In this document: one piece after another, positions 18,082 through 24,977 of the stretch
Layout: the number at the start of each line of letters is the position of its first letter
Numbering within the stretch: position 1 is the stretch's first letter
Assembly: GCA_022842935.1 (NCBI GenBank)
Contig: JALHOP010000004.1
Location: 186,001-250,000 of the forward strand
Length of the DNA stretch: 64,000 nt
Direction of reading: 5' to 3'
From: Myxococcota bacterium
Lineage (GTDB): Bacteria > Myxococcota > XYA12-FULL-58-9 > JALHOP01
Notes under the pieces: generated by a model
Databases searched by the model: none
Seen by the model: only the letters and a program-made list of their open reading frames with translations
What the model was told of the DNA's origin: nothing
Translations under genes and position numbers: made by a program

Positions 18082-19713
18082 ATGTTCGCAAACGAGACGC
18101 AACCACGATTGCTCGCGGCACTCGTAATGCCGTGTTTGTTGTCGCTCGCGGGTTGCCAAGACTATGCCTTCGACTTTCGCCGACCTGAACGCATCGAGGC
18201 ACAACGTCTCAACCAGCTGGTTGCCACCCTTACTCCCGTCGACATTCTCTTCATTATCGACAACTCGCCTACCATGCGTGAGGAGACCGACGAGCTCAAG
18301 AACAACATCGAGCGCTTCGTGACCTCCCTCGCCGCCGAAGGCGTCGACTTCCAGATCGGCATCGTTACCCCGGACGTCGAGTGCAACTTGCCGAACCGCC
18401 TCTGTACAGGCGGCGCTGGCTCGTTCTCGAACTCCTGCTGCGCGCTCAAGACCGGCCTTGCCACATGCACGGACCGGGACAACAACGGCGATTCCGTGTT
18501 CGAGACCAGCGATTGTGAGGCTGGCCGGCTCCAGGGGGTCGACGCTGGTGGAACCCGCATCTTCACACCGCCCTCGGAGGCGGATCGGCCGCAGTGGATC
18601 GCCGACTTCGTCGCTGCGATCGACTTTGCGCTGCACGGGTTGAAGGGGAGCGCGTTCGAGAGCGGCATCCAGGCAGCTGCGCTCGCGGTGGCCTGTTCTG
18701 TGGGCTCGCCCGACTGCAGCGAAGCAGCGACGGGCAATGCTGGCGCCGCGCGCAATCTAAACAACGGCTTCATCCGACCGGAGGCCGACCTCGTTCTCAT
18801 CTTCTTGACTGACGAAGACGACTGCAGTGTCGGCAACCGGAGCGTTTATCTGCGTCCCGATAATCCGAACAGCTCACTCGACCAGGCCGCGCACTTCTGC
18901 AGCCCCGACGAGTGTTACGCCTACTACAACGAGGGGACCGACACGGATGATGACGGCCTCGATGACTGGTCGGATCCCAGCGGTCCGGTGCCCGCGAGTC
19001 GCCGCTTGCGCTGCGGCAACACCGGCACAATCGACCGCGTCGTCAATCCGCCGCGCCTCGACGATGTTGGAGTTTTTCTCGACAAGATCGTCTCCTACAA
19101 GTCACTGCGCCAAGTGCGCGCGGCCGGCATCATCAGCGCGGTGCAACGTGCCGAAAACGTCGCGTTCGAGGGCTCCGCGTGTTTCGTCGCTGATGGCGGT
19201 CCCTCGGCGGTGTGCGGTTGCGTCGCAGGGGCCAACGACTTCTCATGCGACATTACTGCCGCGAACGGGCAAGGCGCGACGCGCTTCCCGGCGCGTAGCG
19301 AAACGCCAGGCGGGCCCGTGAGTCCGACGGTCAGCGGTTGCAACGCCGCGCCTGGAAACCGCTACGTCATGTTCCTCGACGAGCTCGGTAACCGCCGCCA
19401 GAGCCAGGGCCTTGCACGGGACGTCCTGGTCGATTCCATCTGCCGCACCCGCTACGACGCCACCCTCGATGCCATCGTCAACAACGTGATTATTCCGCGT
19501 TGCTTCACGCTCGGCGCGCCGCCAAGCTCGCCGGCCTCGGATTTCCTGACCGTGACCTTGAATGGCCAACCGCTCCCGAACGTGTCACCGGGCAGCAATC
19601 GGGAGGGTTGGAGCATCGTCGATGGGTCGCGCTCGCTTTGTCTCGAGGGTGGCCTGCGCAAGAGGGTTGGGGACCGCTTCGAGATCCTTCAGGTCACGGC
19701 CACGGATCAATGA
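18082..19713 (+). CDS. von Willebrand A domain lipoprotein
   Basis: Starting at ATG 18082, the 543-residue product has a lipoprotein signal ending SLAGC (C25), followed by CQDYAFDF. A vWA domain begins VDILFIIDNSPT with a partly altered MIDAS (D60-x-S62-x-T64). It is Cys-rich, which suggests disulfides in the periplasm or at the surface. A DTDDDGLDD stretch may bind calcium. The longer open frame to 17962 lies antisense to the CheW-like gene and is not used. The next gene is a clear paralog. A surface adhesin or protein-protein interaction role is inferred, not shown. Confidence 0.85.
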   Translation: MFANETQPRLLAALVMPCLLSLAGCQDYAFDFRRPERIEAQRLNQLVATLTPVDILFIIDNSPTMREETDELKNNIERFVTSLAAEGVDFQIGIVTPDVECNLPNRLCTGGAGSFSNSCCALKTGLATCTDRDNNGDSVFETSDCEAGRLQGVDAGGTRIFTPPSEADRPQWIADFVAAIDFALHGLKGSAFESGIQAAALAVACSVGSPDCSEAATGNAGAARNLNNGFIRPEADLVLIFLTDEDDCSVGNRSVYLRPDNPNSSLDQAAHFCSPDECYAYYNEGTDTDDDGLDDWSDPSGPVPASRRLRCGNTGTIDRVVNPPRLDDVGVFLDKIVSYKSLRQVRAAGIISAVQRAENVAFEGSACFVADGGPSAVCGCVAGANDFSCDITAANGQGATRFPARSETPGGPVSPTVSGCNAAPGNRYVMFLDELGNRRQSQGLARDVLVDSICRTRYDATLDAIVNNVIIPRCFTLGAPPSSPASDFLTVTLNGQPLPNVSPGSNREGWSIVDGSRSLCLEGGLRKRVGDRFEILQVTATDQ

Positions 19714-19754
19714 AACGTGCGACAGGGTCCGAACCTCTGCTAAGCTCTTGCGCC

Positions 19755-21557
19755 ATGGTCTCCTTCTGCAGTTCGCGCCATCGGCCGGTCGCCTGCGTCG
19801 GCGCTTCCTTCCGCCGCGGCCTTCGGGGCGGGTTTGGGCGCTTGGCAGCCCGAACGCTCGCGGCTGTTGCGCTAGTGTTCACGTATGCGTGCCAGACCTA
19901 TGACTTCGCCTACCAGCCTCTGCAAGATCGTCAAGGGCGCCACCTCCGCTTCGAGGTGCAGACCCCGTCGCGTGCCGATCTCTTGTTCGTCGTGGACAAC
20001 TCGTCGTCGATGACCGAGGAGCAGGCTGCGCTTACGCGCTCGTTCGACGCGCTCATCGAGGCGTTCGGTGACACGGACACTAGCTATCGCGTCGGTATCA
20101 TTTCGAGCGACGGCGTTGGTTTCACCATCGATTGCGATGGCAACGCGTTGCCACCCGAAGGCGCTTCCAACCCCGACAATCACGGGGCCCGCGGCAACTG
20201 CTTGCGGAGCGACGTCGTGTTGCGTCGCCCCCACGACGGCGCCCTCGGTCGCTTGCTTGCCGCGTATGACCCGACGGTGCTCGATGTCGACTCACCGCTC
20301 TTTGCCGACCTCAACGCCGAGCAGAAGCTCGCACTCGCAAAGCTTCTGCCAAACAGCGCGACGACCCTGCCGGCGGGACTGCCCAACAGCGTCTACTCCA
20401 ACGGCACCGCGGGGGTGCCGTGGGTCATCGATCGCGACGTCATCCGGCGCGACGCCTGTGTCGCTGCGGGCTGCGCAATCTGCGACAAGACTGACAGGTG
20501 CTACATCGATCGCGCCGAGCCGGTGGCCGGGGCGCTCGTCAAAGCATTGTTCGCTAGCAACATCGCCGGACTCGGTATTGCTGGCATCGGTTGGGAGGAG
20601 GGTCTGCGCACGAGCCTTCTCGCGGTCGGCGTCGACCCGCGCGCGCCGGCGGGTAGCGAGTTGTCCGCTGCGGCGGCCATCACCTCGCCGGGTCGGCCAA
20701 ACAGTCACACCGGCCTCGACCAGAACTTCCAGCCGCGAGAACAGCCGTGGATCCGCGACGACGCGGCCCTTGGCATCATGTACGTGACCGACGAGCAGGA
20801 CTGCTCGATGCCGCTCATCCTCTGGCAAAACCGCGCCAACTACGAGGAGGGTGCGCTGCCCTTGCCGCAACCGCTCGGCTCGATGTGCTACCAGCCTGAC
20901 GCGCAGTTCAGCATGCTGTCGACGACCTCGATGGCGAACCTTCTCAAACAAAAGAAGGGCAACTCGAACGGTCGCGTCGTCATCGGCACCATCGGAGCGC
21001 TCCGCAAAAACGGACCCGAAATCAACCCGACGTTGTCGGGAGAGGCGACGGATTGCATTGCTGACGTCGCCCCGGAGCCCAATGTTGCCTGCAGCTGCTT
21101 GGAGGGTGAGCCCGACGAATGGTGTGCGTACACCATCAACACGGATCCGACAGATCCCCGTTGTTCGGCGTTGTCAGCCTCACGTTACGTGAGCTTTTCG
21201 TCGCAGTTCACGCGCAAGACCTACGAGTCGATCTGCCGCAATGATGCGCCCGCGTATAGCGACGCCCTGCGGACATTCGCTGACCTCGCCAAGCTCGCGT
21301 GTTTCCAGCTTGCCGACGTCGTGCCCGCAGGCGACAGCGACGAGACGAAGACCAACAACATCTCCGTGCGTCGCGCAGAGGCTGGCGCAACGGGTCAGCC
21401 CGCGCTCCTGCCACGCGTCGACCCCGATGGCACGGAGCCTGGGTGGTACTACCGCGTCGACGAGAACCAAGTGTGCCTGGTCGGCCGCGAGCGCATCATC
21501 GGGGACGTGTACGATATCTTCGTCACGACCGTCGACGTGGTCGACTACACGCGCTGA
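19755..21557 (+). CDS. von Willebrand A domain lipoprotein, paralog of the preceding gene
   Basis: This 600-residue protein is built like its upstream neighbour. An Arg-rich signal leads to FTYAC (C46), followed by QTYDFAYQP, which parallels QDYAFDF of the other. The vWA domain begins RADLLFVVDNSSSM with an intact MIDAS (D81-x-S83-x-S85). The N-region before the hydrophobic core is long (~33 residues), so a later start is possible, although ATG 19755 is the only ATG in this stretch. Paired cysteines recur (CVAAGCAICDKTDRC). It may share a transcript with the first vWA gene, 41 nt upstream. Confidence 0.83.
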   Translation: MVSFCSSRHRPVACVGASFRRGLRGGFGRLAARTLAAVALVFTYACQTYDFAYQPLQDRQGRHLRFEVQTPSRADLLFVVDNSSSMTEEQAALTRSFDALIEAFGDTDTSYRVGIISSDGVGFTIDCDGNALPPEGASNPDNHGARGNCLRSDVVLRRPHDGALGRLLAAYDPTVLDVDSPLFADLNAEQKLALAKLLPNSATTLPAGLPNSVYSNGTAGVPWVIDRDVIRRDACVAAGCAICDKTDRCYIDRAEPVAGALVKALFASNIAGLGIAGIGWEEGLRTSLLAVGVDPRAPAGSELSAAAAITSPGRPNSHTGLDQNFQPREQPWIRDDAALGIMYVTDEQDCSMPLILWQNRANYEEGALPLPQPLGSMCYQPDAQFSMLSTTSMANLLKQKKGNSNGRVVIGTIGALRKNGPEINPTLSGEATDCIADVAPEPNVACSCLEGEPDEWCAYTINTDPTDPRCSALSASRYVSFSSQFTRKTYESICRNDAPAYSDALRTFADLAKLACFQLADVVPAGDSDETKTNNISVRRAEAGATGQPALLPRVDPDGTEPGWYYRVDENQVCLVGRERIIGDVYDIFVTTVDVVDYTR

Positions 21558-21631
21558 CATTCTGCCACGCCCGCCATTCTGTCGGGCAAAAAGCTTATCC
21601 GCGCGTGAGCGTACTGGTTTAGGTTGAGCAC

Positions 21632-21958
21632 ATGAGCACGCCGCGCATCGGCCCCCCTGGCTCGCCTATTGTCCCTGCCGACGCTCACACCGGCGAGCCG
21701 TTGAGGCAGACGGCCAAGGCGGCGGCAGCTGCGCCCGACCACGTCACCCATCAGGGCGTCCCGAAGGTTACGGACCCGCGTCCACAGCAGGCGACGACGC
21801 TCGCTTTCGATCCGCCGCATCAGCCTGAGCGACGCGCCTTCCTCGGCGGCGAGCGGGGTGCTTGGGCACCCGCCGTGCGTGATGCCATCCTGCGTATTGC
21901 CGACAGTCCAATCGTCGGCCGGGCCTTGCTCGAGGCCTTCAACCGCGGGGCGGCTTAA
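21632..21958 (+). CDS. small hypothetical protein
   Basis: A 108-residue frame fills the 397-nt space between the vWA gene and larB. It is Pro/Ala-rich and polar at the N terminus and has an amphipathic C-terminal half (WAPAVRDAILRIADSPIVGRAL). Third-codon-position GC is high, as in real genes here. Its stop overlaps the convergent larB stop by 4 nt. I know no homolog. It could be spurious: an opposite-strand frame also crosses this stretch, but that one overlaps larB heavily. Confidence 0.45.
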   Translation: MSTPRIGPPGSPIVPADAHTGEPLRQTAKAAAAAPDHVTHQGVPKVTDPRPQQATTLAFDPPHQPERRAFLGGERGAWAPAVRDAILRIADSPIVGRALLEAFNRGAA

Positions 21959-22737
21959 CCGGCCTTCGCTGCGAGTATCCTGCGGGCGGCCGCTGCGGCG
22001 CCAAAGCCGTTGTCGATGTTGACGACGACGATGCCGGACGCGCAACTCGTTAGCATGCCGAGGAGGGCCGCGAGGCCCGAGAAGCTCGCGCCGTAGCCGA
22101 CCGAGGTGGGCACGGCGATGACTGGTTTGGCCACCTGGCCCCCAATGACAGAGGCGAGCGCGCCTTCCATGCCGGCGACGACGATCACCAGGTCGACGTC
22201 GCGGAGCCTCGGAAGGATCCCGGCCAGGCGTTGCAGCCCGGCGACACCAACGTCGGTAAAGCGTTGGACCACCGTCCCGAAGGCCTCGCATGTGACAGCG
22301 GCCTCGTCGGCAACCGGCAGGTCGCTCGTGCCTGCGCAGACGACGGCCACCTGGCCGAGCGGTGCCGGAGGCGTGTGGGTGACGGTGATACAGCGCGCCG
22401 CGGCGTGATGGACGGCATGCTCGCGCGCGAGGATGTGGGCGCTCCGAACTGCGTCAAGAGCTGCGGCGTCGACGCGCGTGCACAAGACGTTGTCGCCGCG
22501 TTCGAGGAGCGCGGCCGCGATCGCCGCGATTTGTGCATGCGTCTTGCCGGCCCCGAAGATCACCTCGGTCATGCCCTGGCGTACGCCGCGATGGTGGTCG
22601 ACGTGCGCGAAAGCTGGCGCGTGGCCGTCGGCGAGGGCTTGATCGTGCAGGCCAGCGAGAGCGCTCTTGGCTTGCGCGACGGTCGTCTCACCGCGCTGAA
22701 GCGCGTTCAGCAATGCATCGAGCTCGCGTGGACCCAT
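21955..22737 (-). CDS. larB: pyridinium-3,5-biscarboxylic acid mononucleotide synthase (LarB)
   Basis: From ATG 22737 the product is 260 residues, the usual LarB length. The N-terminal helical part is followed by FGAGKTHAQI, then a PurE-like domain with CAGTSDLPVADEA, MEGALASVIGG and VIAVPTSVGYGASFSG. LarB carboxylates nicotinic acid adenine dinucleotide to start synthesis of the nickel-pincer cofactor of lactate racemase-like enzymes. The neighbouring larC and larE genes of that pathway are not in this window. The frame stays open upstream to 23397, but this extension is antisense to the next gene. Confidence 0.92.
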   Translation of the reverse strand: MGPRELDALLNALQRGETTVAQAKSALAGLHDQALADGHAPAFAHVDHHRGVRQGMTEVIFGAGKTHAQIAAIAAALLERGDNVLCTRVDAAALDAVRSAHILAREHAVHHAAARCITVTHTPPAPLGQVAVVCAGTSDLPVADEAAVTCEAFGTVVQRFTDVGVAGLQRLAGILPRLRDVDLVIVVAGMEGALASVIGGQVAKPVIAVPTSVGYGASFSGLAALLGMLTSCASGIVVVNIDNGFGAAAAARRILAAKAG

Positions 22738-22834
22738 AGGTACAGTCTCCTCGATCGCCGGAGGGCGACCGGTCAGAGCCGGGCATGTACGCGAAGCGTT
22801 TGCGTTTTGGAAGCTTGGCGCGCACATTCTCCGT

Positions 22835-24049
22835 GTGTCGAGTTCTCTGGGTTCTATGGGGCCGGTCGACCCCGAGCTGCTGCAGTTGCGGGTCCAGTCC
22901 ATGCGCGATCCGCAAGAGCGGACGCTTGCCGAGGCTGTCGTCGGTGCGGCCTTCGCCTGCCTCAAGCGCATCCAGTCGCTCGACTTCGGCGCTCTCGAAC
23001 GCGACCGCGCGAGCGGACCAACGCGGGCCTTGTGGAGCGCCGCTGAATCGCCCATCGCCGACGTCTGGCGTGCTGTCGAAGAGCTCCAACATGCGGCGAA
23101 ACCTCTCGTCGATGAGCACGAGAGCCGCATCGCCCACGAAGATGACCTCGCGTTCGATGTGAGCATCGAGGGTGAGGCCCCGGCGGTCGAAGCCAAGAAG
23201 CCCCTCGTCGCCGCCCCCAACAAGACGCCCATCGATCGCATCGGCGAGACGCTCTGGGCTACGAGCTTCATGCTGAGCAGCGAGATCGACGGCTTTCGTC
23301 GTCGCCTGCCGACGCTCATCAAGGTACCCGACGCATGGGAGCTGCTCTCTGACCTGCAGGACCACGTCGGCCACATCAAAGCGGCCTTGCAAGCCATACT
23401 GACCGGTGTCTACGGGAGCCTCTATCCCAACGACGAGGGCGCAAGTGGCGTCATCGAGAGTCACGATGAGCAGAACATCGAGCTGCTCGCGTCACGCGAC
23501 CTCCGGCAACGTATCTTCGCGCTGCGCGACGAGCTGCTGACTGTCGAAGTAAGTCTCGCCAGCGTGCCGACATCCGACTGGCAGTCTTTGCTCAGTCGGG
23601 CGGTCGAATCGCTCGACGCTTTCATCTTTGGACCGGGCTTCGCGTGGATGCGCGCAAGCGACAAGCGCACGATCATCAAGCAGCACCGCGCCATCAGTGA
23701 GATCCTCGAGCTCTGGAGCCCGCTGCGCGCGACCCCGGCGCGCCGCGCCGTGCAGAACCTGGCCCGCTATCTCGAGGCCCTCGAGGTCATCAACCAGCGC
23801 GAATGTTTGGTGCTCCACGATAAGGCGGCGCTCGCCACGGTCGTCGACAAGCTCGAGAAGGCGGGCAGTGCCCCTCAGGCCGCGCGTCGCGAGCACATCG
23901 CCGCCGGCCTTGCCGCTTTAGCGGATGCGCAGGGCCGCGACAAAGCGCTCGACCAACTCCTCGAGGCTACTCTCGCGCCCGGGAGCGAAGTGCCGACCAC
24001 TGAAATTCTCCAGCGCGCAAAGCAAATCCTCCAGCGCTTGCAGCGCTGA
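22835..24049 (+). CDS. hypothetical helical protein
   Basis: This 404-residue protein is of no family I recognise. It is predicted to be soluble and largely alpha-helical, with no signal peptide or membrane segment. It starts at GTG 22835, or at ATG 22856 (Met8), which gives MGPVDPELLQLR. It begins about 100 nt from the larB start, on the opposite strand. A hairpin at 24156-24202 follows its 3' end. Confidence 0.75.
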   Translation: MSSSLGSMGPVDPELLQLRVQSMRDPQERTLAEAVVGAAFACLKRIQSLDFGALERDRASGPTRALWSAAESPIADVWRAVEELQHAAKPLVDEHESRIAHEDDLAFDVSIEGEAPAVEAKKPLVAAPNKTPIDRIGETLWATSFMLSSEIDGFRRRLPTLIKVPDAWELLSDLQDHVGHIKAALQAILTGVYGSLYPNDEGASGVIESHDEQNIELLASRDLRQRIFALRDELLTVEVSLASVPTSDWQSLLSRAVESLDAFIFGPGFAWMRASDKRTIIKQHRAISEILELWSPLRATPARRAVQNLARYLEALEVINQRECLVLHDKAALATVVDKLEKAGSAPQAARREHIAAGLAALADAQGRDKALDQLLEATLAPGSEVPTTEILQRAKQILQRLQR

Positions 24050-24155
24050 TACCCACGCCTGCTCCCCGAAAGGCGGAGCCGAATAGGCCGCGCGCACCGT
24101 GGTGGCGCCGCGAATACCGCCCCCCGTCCAGCGACGTGCGCCCGGGCAGAAGCAA

Positions 24156-24202
24156 AAACCCCCCGCGCGAAGCCAATTGAATGGCCGCAACGCGGAGGGT
24201 TT
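24156..24202. terminator. bidirectional stem-loop terminator
   Basis: AAACCCCCCGCG (24156-24167) pairs with CGCGGAGGGTTT (24191-24202) with one mismatch, and an inner GCCA/TGGC pair sits in the loop. Arms begin with A-rich and end with T-rich runs, so it can act in both directions. It lies between the convergent genes ending at 24049 and 24276. The rest of 24050-24275 holds nothing else I can identify. Confidence 0.65.
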
Positions 24203-24275
24203 CGAGATGCTGCGATGCGGGCTGCTCGTGCGCCGCCAGCCCGAGCGGCTATCGCGACGGGGTAGCGCTAGCTAG

Positions 24276-24737
24276 CTAGGTATCGTCGTCTTCTTCTTCT
24301 TCGAAGTCGTCGTCGTCGTCATCATCGTCGTCGTCGTCGTCCTCATCGTCGTCATCATCGTCTTCTTCTTCGTCATCGTCGTCGTCGTCGTCATCGTCGT
24401 CATCGTCGTCGAAGTCGCCGAAGCCTTCGTCGTCGTCGAAGCCGAAGTCTTCGTCGAGGTCGGTGCCTTTTCCTTCCTCTTCGTCGTCTTCTTCGTCGTC
24501 TACGTCGTCACCCTCGACCTCTCCGTCGTCTTCGAGGTCGCCGAGCTCTTCGTCGTCGCCTAGCTCGTCGTCATCATCGTCATCGGCGTCGTCGTCGCCA
24601 CCCTCGTCATCATCGTCGCCGTCGCCGTCGTCGTCATCGCGGTCATCATCGTCGGACTCCTCGTCGGCGTCACGAGCGGGCGCCTTCTTGGCGGGCGCCT
24701 TCTTCTTGGCCGCGGCGAAAAGCTCCTGCAAAAACAT
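24276..24737 (-). CDS. extremely Asp/Glu-rich acidic protein
   Basis: Translation most likely starts at ATG 24737, 6 nt after GGGAG, giving 153 residues. The N terminus is MFLQELFAAAKKKAPAKK, an amphipathic/basic segment. From about residue 25 to the end the protein is almost only Asp and Glu with scattered Gly, Phe and Leu, including an uninterrupted run of 13 Asp. The DNA is an imperfect GAC/GAT repeat. It is divergent from lon. Such tails are known to bind basic proteins, metals or displace DNA-binding domains, but I recognise no named family. A longer start (24800) is possible but lacks an RBS. Confidence 0.75.
   Translation of the reverse strand: MFLQELFAAAKKKAPAKKAPARDADEESDDDDRDDDDGDGDDDDEGGDDDADDDDDDELGDDEELGDLEDDGEVEGDDVDDEEDDEEEGKGTDLDEDFGFDDDEGFGDFDDDDDDDDDDDDDEEEDDDDDDEDDDDDDDDDDDDFEEEEDDDT
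24282..24660. repeat. imperfect trinucleotide (GAC/GAT, i.e. TCG/TCA) repeat tract
   Basis: Plus-strand TCG, TCA and TCT triplets are repeated almost continuously and encode the Asp/Glu region of the minus-strand acidic protein. The mix of GAC, GAT and GAG/GAA codons shows selection on the protein rather than one pure expanded triplet. Length variation between strains by replication slippage is likely. Confidence 0.8.
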
Positions 24738-24743
24738 GAATGG

Positions 24744-24748
24744 CTCCC
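24744..24748 (-). promoter_or_regulatory. Shine-Dalgarno that fixes the acidic-protein start
   Basis: GGGAG on the minus strand lies 6 nt before ATG 24737 and supports that start over the upstream in-frame alternative at 24800. Confidence 0.6.
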
Positions 24749-24773
24749 AAACGGGTCTAGCTGTCCGAGCAGA

Positions 24774-24788
24774 TCTCACCAGGTGAGA
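24774..24788. promoter_or_regulatory. 15-bp palindrome, possible operator
   Basis: TCTCACCAGGTGAGA is a perfect 7-bp dyad around a central A. It lies 36 nt upstream of the acidic-protein ATG, in the gap shared with lon. The position and symmetry suggest a repressor or activator site; the binder is unknown. Confidence 0.4.
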
Positions 24789-24798
24789 CGGAAGCGCC

Positions 24799-24835
24799 AA
24801 TTAGCGTGCTACCCCGAGCGCGCGCAAGGCTAATT
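24799..24835. promoter_or_regulatory. inverted repeat AATTAGC / GCTAATT in the acidic-protein/lon gap
   Basis: AATTAGC at 24799-24805 is matched by GCTAATT at 24829-24835, with a 23-nt spacer. It is the most AT-rich part of the divergent intergenic region, so promoter or regulator binding is plausible. Confidence 0.35.
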
Positions 24836-24977
24836 TCGGCGTTTCAGGGGACGAAAACGAACGCGCCAATGTGCAGAAATTCGGCTCTCGTGCCGTCATC
24901 CTCTTGCAGTGCGGCGGAGCACGAGCCAGAGTGGCATTGTTTAGATCTTTTCGTAGAGCGCCAACCGAAAGCAGGCC

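Noticed and set aside
21569-21587. Hairpin GCCCG/CGGGC followed by an A run after the second vWA gene
   Set aside because: Only a 5-bp stem with a 9-nt loop, and the A run is on the wrong strand for a plus-strand terminator.
22738-23397. Upstream extension of larB
   Set aside because: It is Ser-rich, antisense to the plus-strand gene starting 22835, and LarB homologs begin at MGPRE-like residues.
24282-24660. Triplet tract considered as a CRISPR or non-coding repeat array
   Set aside because: No constant repeat/spacer pattern; the triplets encode a continuous acidic reading frame.
24463-24786. Poly-Ser open frame antisense to the acidic protein
   Set aside because: It is the direct complement of the GAC/GAT repeat; the minus-strand start has a good Shine-Dalgarno and plausible N terminus.
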